Origin: Vibrio viridaestus | GTDB lineage: Bacteria; Pseudomonadota; Gammaproteobacteria; Enterobacterales; Vibrionaceae | Assembly (NCBI RefSeq): GCF_003856525.1 | Contig: NZ_RJVQ01000007.1 | Span: 1-64,000, forward strand | Direction: 5' to 3' | Length of the DNA stretch: 64,000 bases | Part shown: one piece after another, positions 36,389-44,719 of the stretch | Position numbering within the stretch: the stretch's first letter is position 1 | How the letters are laid out: the number at the start of each line of letters is the position of its first letter | Translations under genes and position numbers: made by a program | Notes under the pieces: model-generated | Databases searched by the model: none | Told to the model about the DNA's origin: nothing | Seen by the model: only the letters and a program-made list of their open reading frames with translations

Positions 36389-36730
36389 ATGAATAAAGTC
36401 AGGGTCATTTTTCATATTGATGAGTTCGCTAAGTGGCCGTTACTTCTTGCGAATCTAAGGAACTTAGTTAATGTTGCTGACATTACTCGATCAGAGATAG
36501 AGGTATTGGCAAATTCAGAGGCCGCCAGGGGCTGCCTTGATGCGGGTGAATATTCGGCAGAAGTGAGTCGGCTAAGTGGGAGCGGTGTCATGTTTAAAGT
36601 CTGCCAAAACTCACTCAATGGTCAAAATATAAGTCTCGTTGAATTAAATACTAATGTAAAAGTGGTCTCAGTTGGCGTTCTTGATCTCATTGAGCGTCAA
36701 GCTGATGGACTTGCTTATATCAAGCCATGA
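36389..36730 (+). CDS. DsrE/DsrF-like small protein
   Basis: A 113-residue protein with the alternating strand-helix pattern of the DsrE fold (start KVRVIFHIDEFAKWPLLLAN, then a helix-rich core and LVSVGVLDLIERQADGLAYI-like end). DsrE proteins take part in sulfur transfer, but the catalytic cysteine that would show this cannot be assigned; two cysteines occur at about 50 and 75. AAGG lies upstream of the ATG. The stop overlaps the start of the next gene (ATGA), so the pair is translationally coupled. Confidence 0.6.
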   Translation: MNKVRVIFHIDEFAKWPLLLANLRNLVNVADITRSEIEVLANSEAARGCLDAGEYSAEVSRLSGSGVMFKVCQNSLNGQNISLVELNTNVKVVSVGVLDLIERQADGLAYIKP

Positions 36731-37296
36731 CGATTAGGAATGTTGTAATGGTTAGCGACTATCATTCAAAAGTGATTGAACTCATTCAACGCGATACTTT
36801 GCGAACAACAGTATTAAAACTTGTGTATGAGTTGAATATTCCTCAAAGCTATGTCGCGGCGGGATTTGTTCGAAATTTAGTTTGGGACCATCTCCACAAC
36901 AAAGAAACGTCAACACCACTCAATGATGTTGATGTGATCTATTTTGATGCCGCTGATCTTAGTATTGAGAGTGAACAGTTATACGAGCATCGTCTTAGAG
37001 ATAAATTACCTCTCAATTGGCAAGTTAGAAATCAAGCGCGAATGCATTTGGTCAATAAGGATAGACCTTATACTGATATTCTTGATGCGATGGCTTTTTG
37101 GCCGGAAAAAGAAACAGCTGTTGCAGTCAGAAAGACTTGTGATGGCTACAAGTGCATTAGTGCGTTTGGTTATGAATCATTATTTGCACTGCACATTTCA
37201 CATAATCCGCTTAGAAGTACAGAACTCTTTGAAAAGCGAGTGATTCTTAAAGGTTGGTTACAAAACTGGCCTTTATTAACGGTGTATAAAAATTAA
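36727..37296 (+). CDS. Nucleotidyltransferase-like protein (DUF925)
   Basis: A 189-residue protein of the NTP_transf_6/DUF925 type. The signature AGFVRNLVWDHLHNKE followed by LNDVDVIYFDAADLS supplies the paired aspartates of a nucleotidyltransferase fold, and NQARMHLVNKDRPYTDILDAMAFWPE is a second conserved block. The substrate is unknown. Start and stop overlap the DsrE-like gene by four bases; an in-frame ATG at 36748 is an alternative start. Confidence 0.8.
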   Translation: MTIRNVVMVSDYHSKVIELIQRDTLRTTVLKLVYELNIPQSYVAAGFVRNLVWDHLHNKETSTPLNDVDVIYFDAADLSIESEQLYEHRLRDKLPLNWQVRNQARMHLVNKDRPYTDILDAMAFWPEKETAVAVRKTCDGYKCISAFGYESLFALHISHNPLRSTELFEKRVILKGWLQNWPLLTVYKN

Positions 37297-37438
37297 TTAA
37301 TACTTCGGTTTTATAATTCAGATTAAAAACTTGCTTTTGCTATCGTTTATGCCTTTTATTACCTATGCACCCCAAAAAGCAATTGCTGATTACAAACGTC
37401 ATAGAAATAAACACTTAAGAATAAGCAGAGAGTGGTAA

Positions 37439-38353
37439 ATGGAAAACTCGAATGGGTTTCTAAAGCTGGTTCTAGACACCATGGATGAACACGTAGTGGT
37501 TATCGATAAACATGGTGCGATAAAATTTATCAATCAATCTTGGCACGAATTTGGTGAAAAAAATAATTGTTCGTTTTCGCGAGCGTCATGGAAAAAGGAA
37601 AATTATTTAGAGGAATGTGATAAAGCTAAGTGTCAGGGTGATGGTTTTGGTGCTCAGGCAGCAAACGGTATACGACAAGTAATTAATGAGGAACTGGTTA
37701 AATTCACGATGGAATATCCCTGCCACAGTTCAGATTGTGAGCGATGGTTTGTTATGAAAGTGACTCCATTCTTTTATGAAGAGGAACGTTACTTTGTTAT
37801 ATGCCATCAGGATATTACCGAGCGTAAGCTTGCTGAAGAGGCGTCCATTGCTCTGGCAAGAACTGATGACTTAACCGGTGTGGCTAATAGACGAACACTT
37901 GATGAGTTTCTGGAAACCGAATGGAAACGCAGTCTACGTCATCAGAACCCCATTCCCATTTCAATCGTCGATATCGACCATTTCAAAAGAATCAACGATA
38001 AATATGGGCATCAAACTGGGGATGATTGCTTACGACTCATCGCGCATGCGTTAAAAAAATACGCATCTAGAGCAGGGGATATTTGTGCTCGCTATGGTGG
38101 TGACGAATTTGTTTTAGTTTGGTCTGGTATCAGTTATCGAGAATCTAAAGCACTATGTAAGCGAATTCTTGAGGCGATTGACGAACTTATACTTCCGCAA
38201 GTGATGGTCGAGAATGAGGAGAAAATAACGGTCAGTATTGGACTTGCTTGTAGTACTCCTACCTTTAATGGTGTCTTTACCGACTTGATAACACTTGCTG
38301 ATGCAAAATTATACGAGGCAAAAGAGCAGGGGCGCAACCGGGTCCAGTATTGA
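37439..38353 (+). CDS. PAS-domain diguanylate cyclase
   Basis: A 304-residue protein with an N-terminal PAS sensor domain (about 5-130: DTMDEHVVVIDKHGAIKFIN, ending at ICHQDITERKLAEE) and a C-terminal GGDEF domain (DDLTGVANRRTLDEFL; catalytic RYGGDEF). An RAGD motif five residues before the GG-containing block fits the RxxD inhibitory site that binds c-di-GMP. It should make c-di-GMP in the cytoplasm in response to an unknown signal; there are no membrane segments. Single gene. Confidence 0.9.
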   Translation: MENSNGFLKLVLDTMDEHVVVIDKHGAIKFINQSWHEFGEKNNCSFSRASWKKENYLEECDKAKCQGDGFGAQAANGIRQVINEELVKFTMEYPCHSSDCERWFVMKVTPFFYEEERYFVICHQDITERKLAEEASIALARTDDLTGVANRRTLDEFLETEWKRSLRHQNPIPISIVDIDHFKRINDKYGHQTGDDCLRLIAHALKKYASRAGDICARYGGDEFVLVWSGISYRESKALCKRILEAIDELILPQVMVENEEKITVSIGLACSTPTFNGVFTDLITLADAKLYEAKEQGRNRVQY

Positions 38354-38436
38354 CTATGGATTTAATGAGCAACAATCCATCCTTGCTCAATTCTGGAGCG
38401 CTGATAAATATGCGCCCCAGAGTAAAGTTGATGCAT

Positions 38437-39756
38437 CTAACGCATAATGAATTTTTCGCTATGAAACTGCCCTTCAGGTAGCCCCATCGATGTAAGATCA
38501 CGAGCCAGTTGTTCGGCAAATTTGATTGGCCCACAAAAACTGACGGCAGTATCGTTACAAATTGTTGTATTCGATGCGATTTGATTGGCTAATAGCCTTT
38601 CCCCATCTTCCTCTGTGATAACGTGTAATCTGATGTTTGGCGATTTAGCTGTGAGTTCTATAATTTGCTGCAAAAAATACGATTCCTTTTGACTCCGCCG
38701 ACAGTAGTAAAAATCAATACTGTTCTTTGACGAAGCTGACGTTATTTTACTTAGTCCGTGTAACCAGGCGATAAAAGGAATAATGCCAATACCAGCACCG
38801 ACCCATATCTGTTTTCGTTGCTGGGGTATAGAGAAACGACCATAGCCACCTTCAACGGTTACACACATCCTGTCATTAATGGTATTCATTAATGACGTTG
38901 TATAGTCACCAAGCTCTTTTATTGCAAATTCGATAGTATGAGTCGGTTTGTCGTAATTGAGAACACTGAACGGATGCGGTGACTCTCCATCAAGAAAATC
39001 GATGTAGGCAAATTGTCCTTCACGGTATGTTATTTCTTTTTCGAGCTTGATTTTAATGTGCAGCACTTTTGGTTGAGAAGGGGCTACTTGTATAATTTGA
39101 TGGCTACTGATGACACCTTGCACTTTATTATTTCGACCGATTTTTCCTGTTAGAGAAATTACTGAACCAATAACACCGACGATGCTCATGAGTATAATCG
39201 TTGTGTCTAAAGCTACTGAAGGCCAGTTTAAATCCATGATAATGACGCTGTGAAAGGCACCTGCAATAAATATGGCACCCGCTAAATTATGCGTAAATTT
39301 GAATTTTTTGTAGCTAATCAGCTGAATTAAGCTAATTGCAGCAAAGATAACAAATACATAAAACGTGTATTCACCAACGATTTTCGCAAGGTGAGTCCAG
39401 TTTATCCCCTCTATGGCATGTCTGGCACCGCCGCCGCGATGGGGACGCTCTAATAAGCCAGCAGAGATTAACCATTTCGCAGATTCGATAATCACCCAAT
39501 GCAGAACTAAAAAAACGAGAGCACCGATACCCATTTGTTTATGTAATGAATAGCCTTTGTCTAAGCCATTTAGTTTGTCTTCAACCCATTTTAGCCTTAG
39601 CGCAAGTACTACTGATATTGTCATACATGCGAAGCCTATAAGCCCAGTCAAAATAGTTAAGTGATGGCGCCAAAAGAAAAAACTGGCATCGTCAGAGTAA
39701 TTCAGTATGACAGTGGGAAACCAAAGCACAAGACTGATTATGATGATGTATTTCAT
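38437..39756 (-). CDS. Ferric-reductase-like membrane flavoprotein
   Basis: A 439-residue protein with about six N-terminal membrane helices (residues about 1-200) bearing histidines for haem (HLTILTG, LHKQMG, LVLHW, THNLAGA), then a ferredoxin-NADP-reductase-like module with the FAD motif HPFSVLNY and NAD(P)-binding VGAGIGIIPFIAW. This is the ferric reductase/NADPH-oxidase-like fold that passes electrons across the inner membrane. I chose the ATG at 39756 with AGAG-type ribosome site; a start at 39789 is possible. A Fur-like box in the divergent upstream region supports a role in iron reduction. Confidence 0.82.
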   Translation of the reverse strand: MKYIIIISLVLWFPTVILNYSDDASFFFWRHHLTILTGLIGFACMTISVVLALRLKWVEDKLNGLDKGYSLHKQMGIGALVFLVLHWVIIESAKWLISAGLLERPHRGGGARHAIEGINWTHLAKIVGEYTFYVFVIFAAISLIQLISYKKFKFTHNLAGAIFIAGAFHSVIIMDLNWPSVALDTTIILMSIVGVIGSVISLTGKIGRNNKVQGVISSHQIIQVAPSQPKVLHIKIKLEKEITYREGQFAYIDFLDGESPHPFSVLNYDKPTHTIEFAIKELGDYTTSLMNTINDRMCVTVEGGYGRFSIPQQRKQIWVGAGIGIIPFIAWLHGLSKITSASSKNSIDFYYCRRSQKESYFLQQIIELTAKSPNIRLHVITEEDGERLLANQIASNTTICNDTAVSFCGPIKFAEQLARDLTSMGLPEGQFHSEKFIMR

Positions 39757-39906
39757 GAGAGTTACTCTCGATTTTATTGGTCTTATCAATAGATTAATAT
39801 GAATTACCCCCTGAGCAATAGTGAATCCTGTTTCACTTACCTAACTTTGCATTACTTTACATATGCGATAAAAGTTAAATGAGAATAAAAATCACTAATT
39901 ATTTGT

Positions 39907-39921
39907 TGATAGCAATTATCA
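39907..39921. promoter_or_regulatory. Fur-box-like site
   Basis: TGATAGCAATTATCA matches the 7-1-7 Fur consensus TGATAATNATTATCA at 13 of 15 positions. It lies 150 bases before the ferric-reductase-like gene and 46 bases before rpmE2, between divergent genes. Repression of the reductase by iron is the plausible role. Confidence 0.6.
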
Positions 39922-39930
39922 TTTGTATTA

Positions 39931-39950
39931 TTGTTATGTTATAACGTTTC
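39931..39950. promoter_or_regulatory. Zur-box-like site before rpmE2-rpmJ2
   Basis: TTGTTATGTTATAACGTTTC contains the inverted GTTAT/ATAAC arms and the GTTATAACRTTTC half typical of gamma-proteobacterial Zur boxes. It lies 17 bases before the L31B start codon, where Zur represses the zinc-free ribosomal protein genes in other bacteria. Confidence 0.6.
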
Positions 39951-39966
39951 TTTTTGGGAGGGAATT

Positions 39967-40233
39967 ATGAAGTCAAATATACACCCTGAATATCGTACAG
40001 TCGTTTTTCATGATACGAGTATTGGTCATTACATGTTGGTTGGATCAACATTGAAAACAGATAAAACAATCGAGTGGAAAGATGGAAAAACATATCCATA
40101 TCATGCCATTGAAGTTTCTTCTGAATCTCATCCTTTTTACACTGGCAAACAGCGTGTTGCGAGTAAGGAAGGACGTATCGCTAATTTCAATCGCAGATTT
40201 GGCAATATGGGTTCGAAAGTAAAAGGGGAATAA
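39967..40233 (+). CDS. rpmE2: 50S ribosomal protein L31 type B (zinc-independent)
   Basis: L31B replaces the zinc-binding L31 when zinc is scarce, freeing zinc. The 88-residue protein starts [20 protein letters not shown], has the family block [10 protein letters not shown] and contains no cysteine, the mark of the zinc-free form. GGGAGGG lies just upstream of the ATG at 39967. Followed by rpmJ2 after one base. Confidence 0.95.
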   Translation: MKSNIHPEYRTVVFHDTSIGHYMLVGSTLKTDKTIEWKDGKTYPYHAIEVSSESHPFYTGKQRVASKEGRIANFNRRFGNMGSKVKGE

Positions 40234-40234
40234 C

Positions 40235-40378
40235 GTGCAGGTACTAAGTTCACTAAAGTCCGCTAAAAAGCGTCATCGTGACTGCCAGGTCGTCAAGCGC
40301 AGAGGGCGTATTTATGTCATCTGTAAGAGTAACCCGAGATTTAAAGCGGTTCAGGGTAAGACCAAGAAAAAGAAATAA
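40235..40378 (+). CDS. rpmJ2: 50S ribosomal protein L36 type B
   Basis: A 47-residue basic protein from a GTG start one base after the rpmE2 stop: [20 protein letters not shown] and so on to a KTKKKK tail, with [18 protein letters not shown]. It is the YkgO-type L36 paralogue that lacks the full zinc-ligand set and is co-expressed with L31B under Zur control. The GAATAACGTG overlap region suggests coupled translation. Confidence 0.93.
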   Translation: MQVLSSLKSAKKRHRDCQVVKRRGRIYVICKSNPRFKAVQGKTKKKK

Positions 40379-40396
40379 GCTAAATTTTTGATTAGA

Positions 40397-40425
40397 GGGC
40401 GTACTGTTTACAGGCGCCTTTTTTG
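40397..40425 (+). terminator. Terminator after rpmJ2
   Basis: A bulged stem, GGCG with CTG pairing CAG with CGCC (40398-40418), is followed by seven T. It ends the rpmE2-rpmJ2 unit and converges with the fru operon terminator. Confidence 0.65.
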
Positions 40426-40433
40426 TTTTTATT

Positions 40434-40469
40434 GAAAAGAAAAAAGCCAGCGAAGGAGCTTTCGCTGGC
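40434..40469 (-). terminator. Rho-independent terminator of the fruBKA operon
   Basis: On the minus strand GCCAGCGAA and TTCGCTGGC (40446-40454 and 40461-40469) form a perfect 9-base stem with a six-base loop, followed by TTTTTTCTTTTC. It lies about 60 bases beyond the fruA stop. Confidence 0.85.
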
Positions 40470-40531
40470 GAAGGTCACATAGACTCAATGGGGGGAGCTT
40501 TACATGATAAACTCCAATATCGGGATTTAAA

Positions 40532-42259
40532 TTATGCTTTTGCTGCTTTCGCTGCTGCGCTTTGTTTAACCATCGCGTAGCCAAATCCTGTGATTGCTGT
40601 ACCGACTGCAATTGCGACTAAGTACATAAGCACTGGTGAGATTGCGCCAGGGATAGCAAGTACAAATAGTCCGCCATGAGGAGCCATTAGTTTTGCACCG
40701 AAGAGCATTGAAAGAGCACCTGTTACCGCACCACCAATCATACAAGATGGGATAACGCGAACTGGATCTTTCGCTGCGAAAGGAATCGCACCTTCAGAGA
40801 TGAAACATAGGCCAAGTACAAATGACGCTTTACCTGCTTCGCGTTCGCTTGCTTCAAATTTGTTGCGAGCGATGAATGTTGCTAGACCCATACCAAGCGC
40901 TGGAACCATACCTGCTGCCATGATAGCTGCCATTGGTAGGTATTGTTGAGACGCAAGTAGACCAACACCGAATGTATAAGCGGCTTTGTTCACTGGACCA
41001 CCAAGGTCGAAACACATCATAGCGCCAAGAATAATACCTAGCATAACCGCGTTAGTTGAGCCCATACTGTTTAGGAACTCAGTCATTGCGTTCATGATAG
41101 AAGCAACTGGTCCACCAACAACGTAAATCATAACTAAGCCAGTGATTAAACTTGCTAGGAATGGAATGATCAGGATTGGTTTTAGTGCTTCCATTGACTG
41201 AGGTAACTTAACGTTATCGGCAATCAATTTGGCAGAATAACCCGCGATGAAACCTGCTGCGATACCACCTAGGAAACCAGAACCGATTGATGCGGCAAGT
41301 GAACCTCCGATTAGACCAGGTGCAAGTCCTGGACGGTCAGCAATCGAGAATGCGATATAACCAGCTAAGACAGGGATCATCAGCGCAAACGCAGAACCTC
41401 CACCGATTTTCATCAGAGCTGCTGCAAGGGTGCCTTCTTCTTTAAATGCTTCGATACCAAAAACAAATGACAATGCGATGATCAAACCACCCGCTACAAC
41501 GACAGGAAGCATGTGAGATACACCGGTCATCAAGTGCTTATAAACACCTTTTTTCTCTTCAGATGCTTCGCTGGAGCCTTTTGCAGAACCGCCAGAGTAG
41601 ACTGATGCCTGGGCAAACGCCTTCTCAAGTTCTTGCTCTGTTTTCTTCAATGCTAAACCAGTGCTGGTTTTATACATTTTTTTACCGTTGAAGCGATCAA
41701 GAGGAACTTCGATATCAGCTGCGATAATAACCAAATCCGCTTCTTCGATCTCTTGCGCAGTGAGTTGGTTTTTTGCACCAACAGAGCCGCGTCTTTCAAC
41801 TTTAATTTGGTGGCCTAACTGAGCGCCTTTCTCTTCCAGAGCTTCAGCAGCCATGAAAGTATGCGCGACACCAGTAGGGCAAGCTGTGATAGCAACGATT
41901 TTCTTACCAGCAGAAGGTGCTGGAGCTGCTGCAACTGTTTCACCTACAGCCAATACTTGTGCTTTTTCTGATGCTGACTTCAGGAATCCAACAGGATCCG
42001 AAGTACACTCAGCGATGTCTGCTTTGTACACTTTTTTACCAACAAAACGAGTGGTATCGACATCAGTGCTGGCAGCGATGATAACAAGTTCTGCTTCTGA
42101 GATTTGAGCGTCTGTTAAAGTGTTTTGTTCCACAACAGATGATTGACACTCAATGTTAGCAGACCAACCTAATGATTTTGATGCTTGCTCAAGTAAGCCC
42201 GCTGCTAAAATGCTATTTGCTACACCACTTGGGCATGCTGTAATAATGGCAATTTTCAT
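40532..42259 (-). CDS. fruA: PTS fructose-specific EIIBC component FruA
   Basis: FruA imports fructose and delivers it as fructose 1-phosphate. The 575-residue protein has two EIIB domains: an N-terminal one with ITACPSGVANS and a second with AITACPTGVAHTFMAAEALE (phospho-cysteine), followed by an alanine-rich linker and a C-terminal EIIC membrane domain of about eight to ten helices (from about residue 235), including DLGGPVNKAAY and FISEGAIPFAAKDP. It is the third gene of fruBKA, 18 bases after fruK. Length equals the E. coli type. Confidence 0.95.
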   Translation of the reverse strand: MKIAIITACPSGVANSILAAGLLEQASKSLGWSANIECQSSVVEQNTLTDAQISEAELVIIAASTDVDTTRFVGKKVYKADIAECTSDPVGFLKSASEKAQVLAVGETVAAAPAPSAGKKIVAITACPTGVAHTFMAAEALEEKGAQLGHQIKVERRGSVGAKNQLTAQEIEEADLVIIAADIEVPLDRFNGKKMYKTSTGLALKKTEQELEKAFAQASVYSGGSAKGSSEASEEKKGVYKHLMTGVSHMLPVVVAGGLIIALSFVFGIEAFKEEGTLAAALMKIGGGSAFALMIPVLAGYIAFSIADRPGLAPGLIGGSLAASIGSGFLGGIAAGFIAGYSAKLIADNVKLPQSMEALKPILIIPFLASLITGLVMIYVVGGPVASIMNAMTEFLNSMGSTNAVMLGIILGAMMCFDLGGPVNKAAYTFGVGLLASQQYLPMAAIMAAGMVPALGMGLATFIARNKFEASEREAGKASFVLGLCFISEGAIPFAAKDPVRVIPSCMIGGAVTGALSMLFGAKLMAPHGGLFVLAIPGAISPVLMYLVAIAVGTAITGFGYAMVKQSAAAKAAKA

Positions 42260-42277
42260 AGTTTACGACCTTTTGTT

Positions 42278-43225
42278 CTAGTTACTAGCTTCAGAGCTAT
42301 GTAATTGGACTTGTTGTTGTAGGGTTGCTAATTCCTTAGCGTCAGACATACCTACACCGACTTGTGTTACAGCGAGAGCTGATAAAGCGGTTGCAAAGGT
42401 AAGTAATTCCTCTTTCGGCATTTCTTGCATGTGTCCCCAGCAAAGACCTGCCACAAGAGTGTCTCCTGCGCCAACCGTACTCACGACTTGCATGCGAGGT
42501 GGTTGAGCACGTAGCCACTCGTTGTTGTTAAGCCACATCACACCATTTGCACCCATAGACACAACGATATTATCGATGTTCTTTGACGCAAGCGTTGCAG
42601 CAGCTGCTTTGCACTCATCAATAGTGCTAAGTTCTTTACCAACGAAGTATGACAACTCTTCGTCGTTAGGTTTAATTAGCCAAGGTTTGGCATCAAGCCC
42701 TGCAGTAAGCGCATCACGACTACTATCGAACATGACTTTTTTACCCAATTCATGGAGCTTTTCGATCCAAGATGCGCAAAGAGATGGCGATACACCTTTA
42801 GGCAAACTTCCCGCCATCACGAAGTACTCATGGTCTTTAGCAAGACGCTCTAGAGTTCGTTCAAATTGTTCGATTTCTATTGGGGTTACGGTAACGCCAG
42901 GGAAGTTGATATCACTGACTTCGCCGTTTTCTTCAACCAATTTCACGTTGATACGGGTTGCGCCATTAACACGAACAAATTCATCTTTCGCGTTCATCTC
43001 GTCGAATAACTGACAAAATGGTTCTTGATTATCTTTACCCAAAAATCCTGTCACGGTCACTTCTGCACCGAGATCACTCAATACCTTAGCGACATTGACA
43101 CCTTTACCGGCAGCATGGAGGTCTGATTCACTTACCAGACTAACTGAACCCACATTGAGTGTTTCAATAGCGCCAGTTAGATCAAGTGCTGGGTTGAGGG
43201 TAATGGTTACTACTTTCTTAGTCAT
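42278..43225 (-). CDS. fruK: 1-phosphofructokinase FruK
   Basis: Converts fructose 1-phosphate to fructose 1,6-bisphosphate with ATP. A 315-residue PfkB-family protein: TITLNPALDLT at the start, LHAAGKGVNVAKVLSDLG (signature 1) and VSTVGAGDTLVAG with the catalytic aspartate. It lies between fruB (6-base gap) and fruA. Fructose entering through the PTS thus bypasses the fructokinases of modules A and B. Confidence 0.95.
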   Translation of the reverse strand: MTKKVVTITLNPALDLTGAIETLNVGSVSLVSESDLHAAGKGVNVAKVLSDLGAEVTVTGFLGKDNQEPFCQLFDEMNAKDEFVRVNGATRINVKLVEENGEVSDINFPGVTVTPIEIEQFERTLERLAKDHEYFVMAGSLPKGVSPSLCASWIEKLHELGKKVMFDSSRDALTAGLDAKPWLIKPNDEELSYFVGKELSTIDECKAAAATLASKNIDNIVVSMGANGVMWLNNNEWLRAQPPRMQVVSTVGAGDTLVAGLCWGHMQEMPKEELLTFATALSALAVTQVGVGMSDAKELATLQQQVQLHSSEASN

Positions 43226-43231
43226 AATAAC

Positions 43232-44371
43232 TTAACCTTCACCTAGACCAGATTCGATAGCGGCACCTAGCGCAGCCAATGCTTGTTGTGCATCTGCACC
43301 GTCAGCAGTAAATTGAAGTTTATGACCACATTTAACGCCCAGGGCGATGACTTTCATCAGACTTTTCGCGTTTACTGATTTTCCATCACCATCAAGGTTT
43401 GTAACTTTGATACTACATTCGAATTTTTTCGCTTCTGCTACCAACATAGCGCCCGGACGAGCATGAAGACCGTGTGGGTTTTTGATTGTAAATACCGCCG
43501 TGTTTTCAGCAGCTTCACCTTCGGCAACTGCTTCTTCTGCTAGCCCGAATTTAACTAACACTTGTTTCGCATCGGCAGCGTTAGCCAAACTGTCATGCTG
43601 TTGCTTAAATACAAGATCAGTTAGTTTTGCTAATAGAGGTTGGTGAGAACCGTTACAGGCTGCTACAGCAACAAGTGCTTTTACCGGTTGTCCATCGACA
43701 TCAAAAGCATCGGTTGCAGATACGAATGATAAACCTGTGCGTTTTACCGCCTTGTCACTGCTCACTAACCATAGACCTTTGCCTAGGTGAGTCGCTTGTT
43801 TTGTAACGAGGTCTGAAACGAAGTCGTTTTCAACACAGCCTTTGTTCTTCAAGAGACCGCCCGCAACTGCAGATAGCTGAACAAAGCCAGTTGCTGGGAA
43901 TTGGGTTTGAATTGTTGATTCATCGAAATCAGCATCGAACTGAACTTCGCCATTCAACAAACCAATGATGTCATCAGCAGACTTAGCTGTTTTTAGCTTG
44001 TCTTCGACGCCATCGGCTGAAAGCACTTTTGTTAATTGTTTTAGGATACCTAAATGTTCATCAGACTTAGCCGCAATGCCAATAGCAACATACACTGTGT
44101 TGCCGTCGCCCCAGTCAACGCCTTCCGCGAAGTGATGAACAGCAACACCTGTTTCTTTAACAAGAGAGCGTGTATCGGTTGTTCCGTGAGGGATAGCAAT
44201 ACCGTTACCTAAAAACGTCGAGTTTTGTTGTTCACGGTTTAGCATACCTTCAACATAGCCAGCGTCGACTAAGCCTTTTGTTGCTAGATCGGCAGCAATT
44301 GAACGGATAGCATCCAGTTTATTTGAATGAGCTTGGCCCAGTTGGATGTTACTTGGATTGAGTTGTAGCAT
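43232..44371 (-). CDS. fruB: PTS fructose-specific EIIA/FPr protein FruB
   Basis: FruB carries phosphate from enzyme I to FruA. The 379-residue protein has an N-terminal EIIA domain with GNGIAIPHGTTD (phospho-His62), a middle domain and a C-terminal HPr-like domain with NPHGLHARPGAMLV (phospho-His) and SVNAKSLMKVIALG. First gene of the operon, with three Cra-type operators upstream. Confidence 0.95.
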   Translation of the reverse strand: MLQLNPSNIQLGQAHSNKLDAIRSIAADLATKGLVDAGYVEGMLNREQQNSTFLGNGIAIPHGTTDTRSLVKETGVAVHHFAEGVDWGDGNTVYVAIGIAAKSDEHLGILKQLTKVLSADGVEDKLKTAKSADDIIGLLNGEVQFDADFDESTIQTQFPATGFVQLSAVAGGLLKNKGCVENDFVSDLVTKQATHLGKGLWLVSSDKAVKRTGLSFVSATDAFDVDGQPVKALVAVAACNGSHQPLLAKLTDLVFKQQHDSLANAADAKQVLVKFGLAEEAVAEGEAAENTAVFTIKNPHGLHARPGAMLVAEAKKFECSIKVTNLDGDGKSVNAKSLMKVIALGVKCGHKLQFTADGADAQQALAALGAAIESGLGEG

Positions 44372-44491
44372 TTTGTAGCCCCTATATGCCTTGTTGGCAA
44401 AAATTTAAAACCAGATCAATCACTCCAGCTCTCTATTTTATCTTTATGGAACTTCAAATGAGTGATGGAGATTTCTCTCCGCTTGATCTAT

Positions 44492-44507
44492 GCTGAATCG
44501 GTTCAGC
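44492..44507. promoter_or_regulatory. Cra (FruR) operator 1
   Basis: GCTGAATCGGTTCAGC, a palindrome with one mismatch, matches the Cra consensus (TGAATCGGTTCA core). It lies about 120 bases before fruB, in its promoter region. Confidence 0.85.
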
Positions 44508-44610
44508 TTTACTTCAAAAAATTCAGCAAAACCCGAAACTTGACGCTTAATTATTGAGTCCATTAATACTTAGTATATAAAACTCGATTTCGCTATCATT
44601 TTTTGATTTT

Positions 44611-44626
44611 GCTGAATCCTTTCAGC
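44611..44626. promoter_or_regulatory. Cra (FruR) operator 2
   Basis: GCTGAATCCTTTCAGC, the second Cra-type site, 119 bases from the first and nearer to fruR. Confidence 0.8.
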
Positions 44627-44632
44627 TTCAAT

Positions 44633-44648
44633 ACTGAATCGGTTCAGC
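44633..44648. promoter_or_regulatory. Cra (FruR) operator 3
   Basis: ACTGAATCGGTTCAGC, 22 bases centre to centre from site 2 (two helical turns), so two dimers could bind on the same face. It lies 72 bases before the fruR start, allowing autoregulation. Confidence 0.82.
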
Positions 44649-44719
44649 GTATAATGCAATAAGATTGAGGATCAAAAGATTAATTCTATGATCCACCGCA
44701 CGTTTAAAGAGTGGGATAT

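Noticed and set aside
39757-39769. Palindrome GAGAGTTACTCTC over the start of the ferric-reductase-like gene
   Set aside because: A perfect 6-base-arm palindrome, but it covers the ribosome site and occurs once; coincidence cannot be excluded.
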